This document shows, piece after piece, positions 53,801 to 62,236 of a stretch of DNA of 64,000 nucleotides. Both the position numbers and the translations under genes were made by a program. Source of the DNA: an uncultured Oceanospirillaceae bacterium (GTDB lineage Bacteria; Pseudomonadota; Gammaproteobacteria; Pseudomonadales; Balneatricaceae). The stretch spans positions 1 to 64,000 of the forward strand of contig CAKZOD010000051.1 of NCBI GenBank assembly GCA_937136055.1, written 5' to 3'. Each line of letters opens with the position of its first letter. Positions within the stretch are counted from its first letter, which is position 1. The notes below the pieces were generated by a model, which saw only the letters and a program-made list of their open reading frames with translations, was not told the origin of the DNA and ran no database searches.

Positions 53801-53980
53801 AGTGGTCAAAGTGGTGGTAATGGAGCAGGGACAACTTATGTCAAAATCACAGATGATCAAGGCAAGAATACCGGCGAAAAACTAGCGATAGAGTTGGATG
53901 GTGAAGATGCAGGTAAAACAGTTAAAAAAGAAGCTGATGAAAGCGGTGTACGACATTCATGGCGAGAGGTAATACAGTAG
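50873..53980 (+). CDS. pilY1: PilY1 pilus-tip adhesin
   Basis: A 1035-residue exported tip protein. The N-terminal half holds a von Willebrand A-like domain with MIDAS D53-T-S55-F-S57 (LLLDTSFSM) and ILTDGLPSND. The C-terminal half is the PilY1 beta-propeller (YLGANDGMLHGYEA, LVGGLRRGGQGIYALDVTNP). A calcium loop DIDNNGVLEESD stands at ~947-958. PilY1 primes pilus assembly and mediates adhesion and surface sensing. The gene is 13 bp after pilX and is the last of the operon; no pilE follows. Confidence 0.92.
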   Translation: MFISNKHIKLCAYLSGFINIGLLSESSAESLNLSQVPIYNKAYIQPNVMLLLDTSFSMIWKDLNGDWVTSQDGPEPRFEVAKRAVIDIIQSTANVRFCLSRFSVAADGNGSDILAQCGATKESIISTIQEMQARGSTPLAESLYEISRYFQGGPSAYHEGVSYTSPITNRCQKNYAIILTDGLPSNDTTFPDSFDPNYDGLAPATEKNDTGTYPQYSDGFGGEEQYIGSSLYLDDIAKYTYDTDLRDTTDIDIVGGESFNAAPFDKQNLITYTIGFGFGKDDEGNDIDVQMLIDAAEYGHGGNYNSNNIDTLGASFREALKEIAGSSQSVVAASSNSGSLNTGLKIYQTRYTSGDWRGELVAWNIEEEVVNGISIYSISSSPHWIAPVKEGPNKILEPQNRVLYSGYQGGKTFTQETFDSEPEWATWFNSNENIIKLLRGDSSAEGVRVNTLPMMGDVVNSSPLYVKEPTKALYKDNDIAFKDGQKYSEYYNDHKNREAMIYLGANDGMLHGYEAETGKEKLGYFPEIVLPNLHKLAESEYQHQFYVDGTPSAAEVFDHVDNKWRTVLVGGLRRGGQGIYALDVTNPNFVNTDAAANSTALWEFDDSDSADLGYTYSRPQIMRLNDGKFYVVLGNGYNNNASDDSVSSSGDAVLYLLNIHDGSIVKSLSTGVGIAEDPSGNGFANGLATVTGLDVGTSSSTGMSVGYDRKIDYIYAGDLFGNVWKFDFSSSDPDDWLLRTAQEGVIENPLKLFTACAGADSTTHCIIGDNHNRQSITSPLKLHKLDNGHYIVLFGTGKLLELTDADTSNIGTQSFYGIVDSNSTVPRSSLLQQKIIYQGNVNASLNKDVRISTDHKLSTQRGWFMNLHKPQYPNENVNSILDGLLTVNYVNEGEQVLSAAQVSNKVLSFYTRITKNSTDPCRPTTTNSFTMKLDAQSGSRVSVKHFDIDNNGVLEESDNFKTDKKNVLNEDVRVVYSGQSGGNGAGTTYVKITDDQGKNTGEKLAIELDGEDAGKTVKKEADESGVRHSWREVIQ

Positions 53981-53997
53981 CAAATGTGCTGCTGCGA

Positions 53998-55218
53998 TTA
54001 TGTGTTATCTTGCGCTCTTGCGCTTAAGTGGCGAGAGGCTAGATATAGAGCAGCACAGGCAATCAAACAATAGATTCCCATCGCAATAATTTGTTTTAAA
54101 TAGTCGATATCATTATCTATTAGCCAGCCGCTAATTCCAGGGCCTGCTGCTGTTCCAAAAACCATTAGTGAAACAACGACTGACCTAATCGCCCCTAAAT
54201 GCTGAGTACCGTAGATTTCTGGCCATATGGCACCAACTAACGTTGAAGAAAAACCGTAGGAAACCCCCATCAGAGACATGAAAATAAAAGGGGCCCATGG
54301 TGTATCGATGACCCCTAAAGCAAAACAAGATAATGCCAGCGGTATCAGAAATACAGGCAGTAGTGTTACTGCCGAAAAACGATCAACTAAGTGACCAGTT
54401 ATTAAAGCAAAAATAATTGTTGAGCAAGCCATCACAGAAAAAGCTGCTGCAAAAACGGTTAATGACCAACCTCTGAGCTCAACAAGATAAACCTGATGGA
54501 AAAAAATAGTTGTGCCGATAATTGGAGGCGCTAAAACACCACTAAGTAGCACCCAAAACCATGGATCGCGTATAACTTCACTGCGTGTCCATTCGCGTTG
54601 AGCAACTACCTTGGGAGTTGAGTCAATGAGTTGTACTTCCCTCTCTTTACTGAGTAAATGAGAAATAGCAGGTAGTGCGATAAGGATAATAAGTAAAGCA
54701 CAGAAAACCCATGTGTAGCGCCATCCAACAGCTGCAGCAGTTGCGACAAATATCATTGGTAATAACGCTTCACCGACATTATGGCCAAGTGTGACAAGAG
54801 ATATTGCTCTACCTCTACTAGCAGAAAACCAGCGCGCTGTTGTAGTTAGTGCTGTTTGAGTCATCATCCCCTGGCCAAATAAGCGCAACAGATACAAAGT
54901 GAAAATTAAAGCGGCGATGTGCGTTGAAAATGCCATCCCCAAAGTGCCGACAGCGAGTAATGGCATAATGATTAAAGCTACTTTGCTCGGGGAATAAAGG
55001 TCTACAATTTTACCCAACCAAGGTAGTGTTAAGGCGCTGGCAAGTGTGGCAACCATATACAGTAGACCAAAATCACCATGGCTTAAATTAAAGTGGTTGC
55101 GAATATCTCCAGCTGAAAGAGAGATAAAATAGGTTTGCCCAAAAGAGGAAAAAAGCGTCAGTAAAAAGCCGCCTGCTAGCCAGCGAGAATTATTCGCTAT
55201 AAAGCTGAAAATAGACAT
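53998..55218 (-). CDS. Major facilitator superfamily transporter
   Basis: A 406-residue, 12-helix MFS protein of the monocarboxylate/oxalate-antiporter-like (MFS_1) group: GDIRNHFNLSHGDFGLLYMVATL early, RWFSASRGRAISLVTLGHNVGEALLP in the loop after helix 4. The substrate is unknown. An AraC-type regulator gene lies 82 bp upstream on the same strand and may control it. Confidence 0.82.
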   Translation of the reverse strand: MSIFSFIANNSRWLAGGFLLTLFSSFGQTYFISLSAGDIRNHFNLSHGDFGLLYMVATLASALTLPWLGKIVDLYSPSKVALIIMPLLAVGTLGMAFSTHIAALIFTLYLLRLFGQGMMTQTALTTTARWFSASRGRAISLVTLGHNVGEALLPMIFVATAAAVGWRYTWVFCALLIILIALPAISHLLSKEREVQLIDSTPKVVAQREWTRSEVIRDPWFWVLLSGVLAPPIIGTTIFFHQVYLVELRGWSLTVFAAAFSVMACSTIIFALITGHLVDRFSAVTLLPVFLIPLALSCFALGVIDTPWAPFIFMSLMGVSYGFSSTLVGAIWPEIYGTQHLGAIRSVVVSLMVFGTAAGPGISGWLIDNDIDYLKQIIAMGIYCLIACAALYLASRHLSARAQDNT

Positions 55219-55300
55219 CTAGTTTAGCTCTTTGTTAGGTTTTAGGTTTTCGTTGAATCGCTATTTAATATTATAGTAAATGTATATCCAACTTAATCCC

Positions 55301-56299
55301 TTATTCCTTAGTGGTTAATCGCTCTCTAGTTGACGATGGAAGCTCGCCAAATTGTTCGCGGTAGTACTTGGATAAGCGGCCTAAATGCCAAATTTCCATG
55401 CTACCTGCAATATCACCAATAGAGTGTTTTCTCAGATTGGGTGACGATAAGCGCCTACGTAGCTCGTTTAATTTGACGATACGAATATATTCAGCCGGGC
55501 TTATATCAAACTTATCTCTAAATAAATACTCCAGCTTACGACGTGAAACGCCAACCCCTTGCGCGAGATTTTTAGAGTCAACATTAATCCCCTTGTGAGA
55601 ACGGATTAAGAACTTAGCTCGGCTGAGTAATCGCTCTTTTTGTTCAATAGGAAAATCGTTCTCTTGTGTCCAGTTTTGTAGTAAGTAACCTGCCAGTAAG
55701 TGCATTATTGAAAGGCAATAACTATCTAAAAGCTTGGAATGGATATGCTCTGAAGGGGCTTGCTGATAAAAAGTAACTCCTTGTTGAAGCATCTGGAGAA
55801 GAGTTGAATAATGCAAATTATTATTGAATATAGAAAGATCAGGCGCATTCTTTAATTGGGTTTGGGTTAATCCCATGGAGAGGAATATTGAGTTCAGCTG
55901 CTTGGCGCACAAAAACATGATGACAGATTCGCTGTTTGACTTAACAAAGCTCTCAAGTTCAGCACCTGGTTTTGCGAGAATGAATGATTCGTTTTCAAAA
56001 ATGCGGCCAGACATTTTAGCGGTGTCACCAGATAGCCTAAATACTAGTTGGTACTTATCAGCTGGGCAATGTCCTATTTGATCTAAAGTTTGATTGAAGC
56101 GCTTGTAGTAAATAGATAATTTAGGACTTATTAATAAAGTGGCCAGTTGACCTTCGTAGAAGCCTGAGCTTAACTGAATATAGTCAAGATTTTGGTTAAT
56201 GATACCGTTCGCATGTAGATTGAGATCCCCTAAGAAAAGTTGTTTATCGAGTTGGAATAAATTGACTAAACTGCTGTTACGCGGCTTAACTACTGTCAT
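55301..56299 (-). CDS. AraC-family transcriptional regulator
   Basis: A 332-residue regulator with an N-terminal sensing domain (~1-215) and a C-terminal double helix-turn-helix (~225-325: NLAQGVGVSRRKLEYLFRDKF, then IGDIAGSMEIWHLGRLSKYYREQFGELPS). The layout resembles the EutR/OruR-like group. It is probably linked to the MFS gene immediately downstream. The ligand is unknown. Confidence 0.82.
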   Translation of the reverse strand: MTVVKPRNSSLVNLFQLDKQLFLGDLNLHANGIINQNLDYIQLSSGFYEGQLATLLISPKLSIYYKRFNQTLDQIGHCPADKYQLVFRLSGDTAKMSGRIFENESFILAKPGAELESFVKSNSESVIMFLCAKQLNSIFLSMGLTQTQLKNAPDLSIFNNNLHYSTLLQMLQQGVTFYQQAPSEHIHSKLLDSYCLSIMHLLAGYLLQNWTQENDFPIEQKERLLSRAKFLIRSHKGINVDSKNLAQGVGVSRRKLEYLFRDKFDISPAEYIRIVKLNELRRRLSSPNLRKHSIGDIAGSMEIWHLGRLSKYYREQFGELPSSTRERLTTKE

Positions 56300-56553
56300 T
56301 TAAATACACCATTTGAATTGACTATCAGGCTAGATTATCACAATAAAAAAGTGATGGTAATTACCTTCTAAATGCATTGAGCAGTAATTGAAAAAACAAA
56401 AGACGATTAGGTACTCGTAGTTTTTTGCTCAAGAAATGGTGAAAATTATAGAAGTGATAGCGCAGATGAGGTGTTATAGATACTCATAATTTATCGAAGC
56501 CTGCGTGCAAGCTTAATAGCGGTGACATAACACTTAAGTTTGCATGCGAACTG

Positions 56554-57288
56554 CTAATTAACTGCTTCTAAGTATGCATCTAAAATTTTAGTGGCATTAG
56601 TGACATCCTTTGGAGAGCCATAAGCTGCAAGTCTTCCCTTATTTAGAATGAGAATTTGATCAGATATACCAAATATGACTTCAAGTGAATGCTCTGCTAT
56701 CAAAATAGCAATGCCGTTATTGCGAATCTTGAAAATAATATCGACTATGTGCTGAGCCTCTGAAGGGGGTAAATTAGCAGTGGGTGCGTCCATTAATAGT
56801 AACTTGGGAGATAAAGCGATAGCGATAGCAAGTTCAAGTTGTCGTTGGTTAAAAATCGAAAGAGCTGAAAATGAAGTACTGTACAGCTCTGTAGGGAAGC
56901 CCACCATTTGCAAGGCATTTTCAGCGACAGCTTCTCTATCTTCTAAATTAAGTAAGTTAGGTTGGGATTCGATTGATATCAAGACATTGCTAATCGCACT
57001 TAAACTAAGATATATATTTTTACCTTGTGAAGTTCTGGCGATGCCTAATGCAGCAATTTTGTTTACGCAAAGGTGCCTAATATTTTTTCCTTCAAAATAT
57101 ACCTCTCCATTATAAGAGCTGTAAGGAGAGTTACATATTATGTCAAAAAGGATGTTTTTGCCGGACCTATTTGGCTCTGCTATCCCTATAATTTGACCGC
57201 TGGAGATTTTAAAATTGATACCGTCAATAGCTTTATTTTCGGCTAAGTTTGTTGATAAATGTTGAATTTCTAAAAGGGAATTAGGCAT
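56554..57288 (-). CDS. Degenerate LivG-like ABC ATPase
   Basis: A 244-residue protein with the fold of branched-chain amino acid ABC ATPases but altered active-site residues. Walker A reads EPNRSGKN (K44 kept, the Thr/Ser after it is N45); the signature LSxGQ is replaced by LSIFNQ (143-148); Walker B ends MDA (D167, catalytic Glu replaced by A168). The H-loop H200 and Q88 remain. No permease, second ATPase or binding protein gene adjoins it. The frame is intact over its full length, so it may be a kept non-hydrolysing homologue or an early-stage decaying gene. Confidence 0.75.
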   Translation of the reverse strand: MPNSLLEIQHLSTNLAENKAIDGINFKISSGQIIGIAEPNRSGKNILFDIICNSPYSSYNGEVYFEGKNIRHLCVNKIAALGIARTSQGKNIYLSLSAISNVLISIESQPNLLNLEDREAVAENALQMVGFPTELYSTSFSALSIFNQRQLELAIAIALSPKLLLMDAPTANLPPSEAQHIVDIIFKIRNNGIAILIAEHSLEVIFGISDQILILNKGRLAAYGSPKDVTNATKILDAYLEAVN

Positions 57289-57800
57289 TACTTCTACCGT
57301 TTAAGCGTTGTTTGATGTAGTAACATCACTGGATACTGTTATTTAAGAAAGCAAAAAAGTTCTCAAGATTTATTTGCTGATTTCCTAATTGAGATGCCTA
57401 AATATGCCTTTAATAGCGGGAATTAGGTTATCCAAATAGCGAAAGACTCACTGCGATTTCTCGCTGTTCTCGGTTAGATATGCCTTAGGGCAGGGGATTA
57501 TTTATAAGTAGATATGAGGGCTTTGAGGGAGTAGCTGGTCGTTAATTGCATAGACAGTTTTGCCCTCAAGTATACACTTTGCGCAAAAGTCAGTTATTTG
57601 ATGCAAATGTGAGTGCTTTCAATGCGCTTTATAAGGGAGCAAGCTCACTGAATAGGAAGTTGCTTTGAGGATTTTTTTCGGATTATATGTTTAATTATAA
57701 CCATTGACGAAAAATAACTAGTTGTTCTTACTTGGTTATTACAAGCTTTGCATGGCAAAATGAGTTAAATGCAATGGGGTATGAATACAGAGGTAATGAT
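57289..57800. other. Gene-free stretch
   Basis: About 510 bp of AT-rich intergenic DNA between divergent genes. I see no convincing gene, repeat or hairpin. Confidence 0.3.
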
Positions 57801-58346
57801 GTGTTAAAGAAAGGTTTGCTCTTAATATTTATGATTTTTATTCCTGGCTTTGTAAGCGCTTTAGCACTAAATGAAGATGAGCTAGAGTTCTTCAAGGACT
57901 TTTTCCATGATGTGCAATTACAGTCTTTTAAACATAATAGTGAATATTGCGGATACATTGGCTATAACGATCATGATGAGTTTATTGCAACAAAGCCACG
58001 TAGAGGGACGGCCGACGGCTGTACGCCTGATCTTCCACCAGAAGATTTTGACTTAATTGGTTCATATCATACTCACGGTGCTTTCTCTGAGGATGCAGAT
58101 TCAGAGCTTCCTTCCGTTGAGGACATGCAAGCGGATATGGCAGAGGATGTAGATGGCTTTATCGCAACCCCTGGTGGGCGGATTTGGCACATTGATACGA
58201 TTGAGAATATCTCGCGCATGGTCTGTGGTAGAAACTGTGTGGTAGCAGATCCGAATTTTGAAGATGGTGTTTTGCCACCAGTGGCTAAAAGCTACACATT
58301 GTCACAGCTTAAAGAGCGCGACAGTGTCGATGATATCGATCAGTAA
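57801..58346 (+). CDS. Exported JAMM/DUF4329-like protein
   Basis: A 181-residue protein with a signal peptide (LKKGLLLIFMIFIPGFVSA/LA). The body carries a JAMM-like zinc peptidase pattern: E48, then H90-T-H92 (GSYHTHGAF) and S105-x2-D108 (PSVEDM), as in DUF4329 domains. The HxH to SxxD gap is longer than in classic deubiquitinases. I choose the GTG at 57801, with AGAGG seven bases upstream, since it places the signal peptide at the very start; an open frame extends to 57732. A periplasmic isopeptidase or amidase is possible but unproven. Confidence 0.7.
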   Translation: MLKKGLLLIFMIFIPGFVSALALNEDELEFFKDFFHDVQLQSFKHNSEYCGYIGYNDHDEFIATKPRRGTADGCTPDLPPEDFDLIGSYHTHGAFSEDADSELPSVEDMQADMAEDVDGFIATPGGRIWHIDTIENISRMVCGRNCVVADPNFEDGVLPPVAKSYTLSQLKERDSVDDIDQ

Positions 58347-58466
58347 GTGGATAACTTATGCTCACTTTGTCATCGACTAGTAACTTAGTGAAATTGTTGC
58401 TATCTGATTAGTAATTGTGGCTAAATCTTTGTTTTCAATAATGATGGCCAGTAGTAAGGTTTAAGT

Positions 58467-59054
58467 ATGCTTAAGAAAACTCAGTTAATTGCTAAAGTAG
58501 AAGGGTTGTTTATCAATCCGTCACGGGATACCGGTATCGTTAGCCAAGTACAAAAAAGTGCTGTGCTGGATTATGCGGGTATGCAAGGTGAAACTCACGG
58601 CGGTGAAACCCGTTTATCTTGCTCGCGCGTAGCGGGACAATACCCAAAAGGCACTCAAATTCGCAATGTGCGTCAAATCAGTATTATCTCTATAGAGGAG
58701 TTGGCGACAATAGCTGAGAACATGGGAATTGATACGATAGAACCGAGCTGGCTAGGGGCAAATATCGTGGTCTCAGGGATTGCTGATTTTTCTTTAATCC
58801 CTCCGTCTTCACGCCTGATAAGTGAGAGCGGTGCCTCAATAACTGTCGATATAATTAACGGCCCTTGTCGTTTTGTGGGGGACGTAATTGAAATGCATTA
58901 CCCAGGAAGGGGAAAGCTGTTTGTAAAGGCTGCTTATAATTTGCGCGGTGTTACTGCTTGGGTTGAATGCCCGGGAGAGCTGCACTTAGGGGATAACCTG
59001 ACTTTACATGTTCCCAAGCAGCCAAGTTATCCGCACCTTTCTAACAATAGGTAA
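58467..59054 (+). CDS. MOSC-domain protein
   Basis: A 195-residue soluble protein with a single MOSC domain: FINPSRDTGIVSQ, GETHGG, then SWLGANIVVSGI and the conserved Cys C134 in IINGPCRFVGD. MOSC proteins bind the molybdenum cofactor or transfer sulfur; no partner gene adjoins it, so the substrate is open. Confidence 0.88.
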   Translation: MLKKTQLIAKVEGLFINPSRDTGIVSQVQKSAVLDYAGMQGETHGGETRLSCSRVAGQYPKGTQIRNVRQISIISIEELATIAENMGIDTIEPSWLGANIVVSGIADFSLIPPSSRLISESGASITVDIINGPCRFVGDVIEMHYPGRGKLFVKAAYNLRGVTAWVECPGELHLGDNLTLHVPKQPSYPHLSNNR

Positions 59055-59105
59055 AGCATATTTTAGAATCGTCTTATTTGAGCGTTTAGTTGACAAGACG
59101 CTCGA

Positions 59106-60119
59106 CTAATCCAATAAGATAATATGATTGTTATATTTAGGGTTGAGTTTCAGCCCTTGTTTCTCAATCTCAATTTTACTGAATTTGAGATCACCTGCTG
59201 TTTGGGTTTGTGGAAAAATTTCTTTTGGTTTGGTTTTGTCGAATAAAATTGACCTAGCTATTACTGCTGCATCAGAGCCCATAATTTCTCCATTGAGCTG
59301 CAGCCCTCCAATGAGCATTCCTTGGCCAATCTGCTGTAGATGAGAGGTAAAAGGTGGGATAGGAGAGTGCTCCGAAATCCATTTTGCGACATCAATGGCA
59401 CTAATGCTTTCGCCATTCTCTTCTTGTAAGGCGAAGGCCCCAGCCAAGAGTAACAGGTCGTATCCAGCTTCTTTTGATGAGAGAATCTTCTTTTTCCAGT
59501 CTGCGAAATTCCCTGAACGGTAAACTTCTGCTTTTGCTTCTTTAACGGAGAACTTTTGTTTGCTGTGTAAATCAAGTTTGAAAAAGTACTCAGCAGTTAG
59601 GCTATCATCCATCAAAATTAAAATTTTCTTGGCCTTGAGGTCGAAAGCTTTCATTGTTTCAATTAAGTTTCGCTTTATTAGTGGGCGTTCTAACACTCCA
59701 GTAATGTTATTTGATTTTAGTAGCCAAGGGTAATCTTCTCTCAAATTAGCATTAACACCGGAGAAAACAACTGGAATACTTGGGTCTACGTATCTGCCGA
59801 CTAACTTGAGAGCATTATCGTCGGTGACGTACACCATGGTGGGCTTTAAGTGATTTATTTTGGCGATAATATCAGCAGCCACTTTGTCGAATTCTGACTC
59901 TTTAATCTCTTTTGTATCCATCATGTATTCAGTGTACTGGAAGTCACTGCCGAGACGCTGTCTAAATCCGTTACTTTGATTGACGACCCACGATATTTTA
60001 TCGGAGTAACTGTGAACAATAGCAACATCATTTTGCGCAGCAAAAGAGGCTTGAGTGCCTATTGTTAAAGTGATTAAACTCGCTAGCAGTATGGTGAGAT
60101 TTAACCTAATATTTTTCAT
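59106..60119 (-). CDS. ABC-type substrate-binding protein (PF04392-like)
   Basis: A 337-residue periplasmic protein with signal peptide (LLASLITLTIGTQASFA) and a two-lobe binding fold: VAIVHSYSDKISWVVNQSNGFRQRL, TMVYVTDDNALKLV, PVVFSGVNAN, AGYDLLLLAGAFAL. It resembles the ABC_sub_bind family, whose members often sit in sensor or ABC systems. No permease adjoins it, so it is another orphan binding protein. Confidence 0.78.
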   Translation of the reverse strand: MKNIRLNLTILLASLITLTIGTQASFAAQNDVAIVHSYSDKISWVVNQSNGFRQRLGSDFQYTEYMMDTKEIKESEFDKVAADIIAKINHLKPTMVYVTDDNALKLVGRYVDPSIPVVFSGVNANLREDYPWLLKSNNITGVLERPLIKRNLIETMKAFDLKAKKILILMDDSLTAEYFFKLDLHSKQKFSVKEAKAEVYRSGNFADWKKKILSSKEAGYDLLLLAGAFALQEENGESISAIDVAKWISEHSPIPPFTSHLQQIGQGMLIGGLQLNGEIMGSDAAVIARSILFDKTKPKEIFPQTQTAGDLKFSKIEIEKQGLKLNPKYNNHIILLD

Positions 60120-60445
60120 TTATCCCTCTCAATTTATATTCTCTTTTTAAGGACTAAGGCATGTTTTGTATCAATAAACTGTTACACAACAGGCTTTAGT
60201 TGCTCTTAAAAGAGCCATTTAGAATGGTCACAAGTTTGTTAACAACATCAGTTTGCCTGCTGCTCTGAGGCCTAGATAGAGCTTCAAATCATATTGGCAA
60301 AGTAATATGTGCGAACGCATTGAGACTGAGAAAAATGCTAGTGGCACATCTTACTGCAAGTAACTATAGTCTAATTTTTGAGAAGGGGAGGTTGATTGTT
60401 ACTTGGTTGGCACAGTTTTTAGAGGTATAAGAAGAGAAGTGAAAT

Positions 60446-60472
60446 AATTGGCCAACCTTAGGCTGGCCAATT
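60446..60472 (-). terminator. Terminator of the hydroxylase operon
   Basis: AATTGGCCA (60446-60454) and TGGCCAATT (60464-60472) form a perfect 9-bp stem just past the hydroxylase stop codon; on the minus strand ATTATTTC follows. The rest of the 60120-60445 gap shows no gene. Confidence 0.7.
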
Positions 60473-60476
60473 ATGG

Positions 60477-61388
60477 TTATTGCGTTTTGCTCTTGACCTG
60501 TTGAGTATTAAGCTGGCTATCCAGCCAGCCAGGTGGTTTCACCCAAACTAAACAAGCCTGGGAGAAGCTATTGGCTTGGCGCATTTGCTGAAACAGTTTG
60601 AAAAAGCCGTGGAAGAAAATAATAAATGGATTCACTGATTTAATTTGTGGATAAACACCAAACTTAACCGTTTCTTCCTCTTTGGCAAAAGTCCCAAATA
60701 ATCGATCCCAAATGATAAAGATGCCCGCATAATTCTTATCTAAATATTGTCGGTTGCGACCGTGGTGTACCCTGTGGTGCGAAGGGGTGTTAAATATAGC
60801 CTCAATAGGTGCCGGTAGCTTTTTAACAAGCTTAGTGTGCAGCATAGTTTGATAGAGCTGAACAATCGCTTCACTTAGGAAAATAATCAGCGGGTTAAAG
60901 CCAAGCATTGCAAGTGGCAAGTGGAAAAGAATTGGCAATAGCCCATCAATAGGTCCGAAGCGATAGGCCACAGAGATATTAAACTCTGGTGAGCTGTGAT
61001 GCACAGTGTGGGTTGCCCATCCTATCCCCGTGCGGTGCATAAAGCGATGTTCCCAGTAATAGGCTAAATCGGCCAGAATGATACAGCCAGCTAACGTCCA
61101 GCCTGTTAATGGTAGTTGAGTGATACTTAATTGCGTGTATGCAAAATAGAATGCACTGACATAAAACGTAGCTAGGAAAAGGTAGCTCAGACCAAGGTAT
61201 CCATAGAGAGTAATAAAATTACTGACGCTGTCGCCAATCAGGCGCCAATTCATTTGTTTGCGCAAAGTGACGACAAGCAACTCTAATGCAAACAATCCCA
61301 ATGAGATAACAAACAGCCAATCGCCTAACCAGCTTTCCCAAGCATAGAAAATGTTTTCATCAACTTGTGTGAGTATAGTTTCTAACAT
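60477..61388 (-). CDS. Membrane-bound fatty acid hydroxylase/sterol desaturase family protein
   Basis: A 303-residue inner-membrane diiron hydroxylase. Three histidine clusters are intact: HRFMH, HTVHH and HHRVHH, with further His in QTMLHTK, between predicted transmembrane helices (near 18-38, 50-80, 85-105, 145-175). Family members hydroxylate or desaturate lipids, sterols, hopanoids or carotenoids; which one is not evident. It is second in an operon, 11 bp after a small periplasmic protein gene. Confidence 0.87.
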   Translation of the reverse strand: MLETILTQVDENIFYAWESWLGDWLFVISLGLFALELLVVTLRKQMNWRLIGDSVSNFITLYGYLGLSYLFLATFYVSAFYFAYTQLSITQLPLTGWTLAGCIILADLAYYWEHRFMHRTGIGWATHTVHHSSPEFNISVAYRFGPIDGLLPILFHLPLAMLGFNPLIIFLSEAIVQLYQTMLHTKLVKKLPAPIEAIFNTPSHHRVHHGRNRQYLDKNYAGIFIIWDRLFGTFAKEEETVKFGVYPQIKSVNPFIIFFHGFFKLFQQMRQANSFSQACLVWVKPPGWLDSQLNTQQVKSKTQ

Positions 61389-61399
61389 TATTTTGCCCT

Positions 61400-61999
61400 T
61401 TATTGGTAGTTCACGAATGAGTAGCCATCGATGAAATTACCTTGGTTATCAAGTCGATAGTTCTCCAAGACAATCTTAAACATGCGCTGCTTATCTAAGT
61501 GCTGCCATGCATTGATTAACTGTTGAGTGTTACTACCTTTTTTCGCCAGAGGCTGATAATCCCCCGCTGCTAAGCCAATGCTCTCAAAGTGGGATTTTTT
61601 GAGGTTTTTAGTTTCAACTGCCGCGCTGATTTGTAGCTGTTTATTATTCACTGCACGATAAACCAAATAGATATTAATCTGCTCAATATCTTTGAGCTGG
61701 TTGACGAAATTTGTGCTTTCAGTGAACTTGCTGAATAGCTTTTGTGCTGTTTGCTCAGCACTTTCATAGTTACTAAGAGAGCTTATGCCCACAAGTGACA
61801 GTGATACTATAGCCTTGCTTTGTTGGCTGACATTAGAGAGCGGTTTTGAAACTGTTTGCGCTGCAGGCTGAGTTTCGATTTTCGCCGAAGGCATGGCTGC
61901 TGTAGCGGTGGACGATGGCATGATTTGCTGGGCCCAAACAGTGCTCCATACTACGCCGACAATGAGAGCCGTAACAGCAAGGGAAAGTGGCATTTTCAT
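61400..61999 (-). CDS. Periplasmic protein of unknown function
   Basis: A 199-residue protein with a signal peptide (LSLAVTALIVGVVWSTVWA/QQ) followed by an Ala/Pro/Ser linker and a compact domain (~60-199) that I do not recognise. The gene lies 11 bp before the membrane hydroxylase, so it may help that enzyme. Transcription starts at a strong promoter at 62057-62085. Confidence 0.65.
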   Translation of the reverse strand: MKMPLSLAVTALIVGVVWSTVWAQQIMPSSTATAAMPSAKIETQPAAQTVSKPLSNVSQQSKAIVSLSLVGISSLSNYESAEQTAQKLFSKFTESTNFVNQLKDIEQINIYLVYRAVNNKQLQISAAVETKNLKKSHFESIGLAAGDYQPLAKKGSNTQQLINAWQHLDKQRMFKIVLENYRLDNQGNFIDGYSFVNYQ

Positions 62000-62056
62000 T
62001 ATTGAGTACCTTGTAAGTGTCGGATTATTGAATCCTAAGATCTGTTATGTGGCGGC

Positions 62057-62085
62057 AATATAAAGATGATTTTATTTTTTGTCAA
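62057..62085 (-). promoter_or_regulatory. Canonical sigma70 promoter of the hydroxylase operon
   Basis: On the minus strand a perfect -35 TTGACA (62080-62085), 17 bp and TATATT (62057-62062). It is the clearest promoter in the window. Confidence 0.75.
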
Positions 62086-62094
62086 CAATGACAA
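62079..62094. promoter_or_regulatory. Operator-like palindrome over the -35
   Basis: TTGTCA (62079-62084), ACAA, TGACAA (62089-62094). It overlaps the -35 of the hydroxylase promoter, suited to repression. The divergent sensor-MFS gene starts 143 bp away and may be affected too. Confidence 0.5.
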
Positions 62095-62236
62095 TAAATA
62101 ATTGAGTAGTGAATTTGCAAGTGTGAAACAGGCTGCGTGATTGCGAAATATTGCTAAGGATAAGAGGTTAATCAACGGAGGCTTTTTGACAGTGCTATTG
62201 CAAAATATCAAGGTACAAAGTTAGGTAATCATTGAA

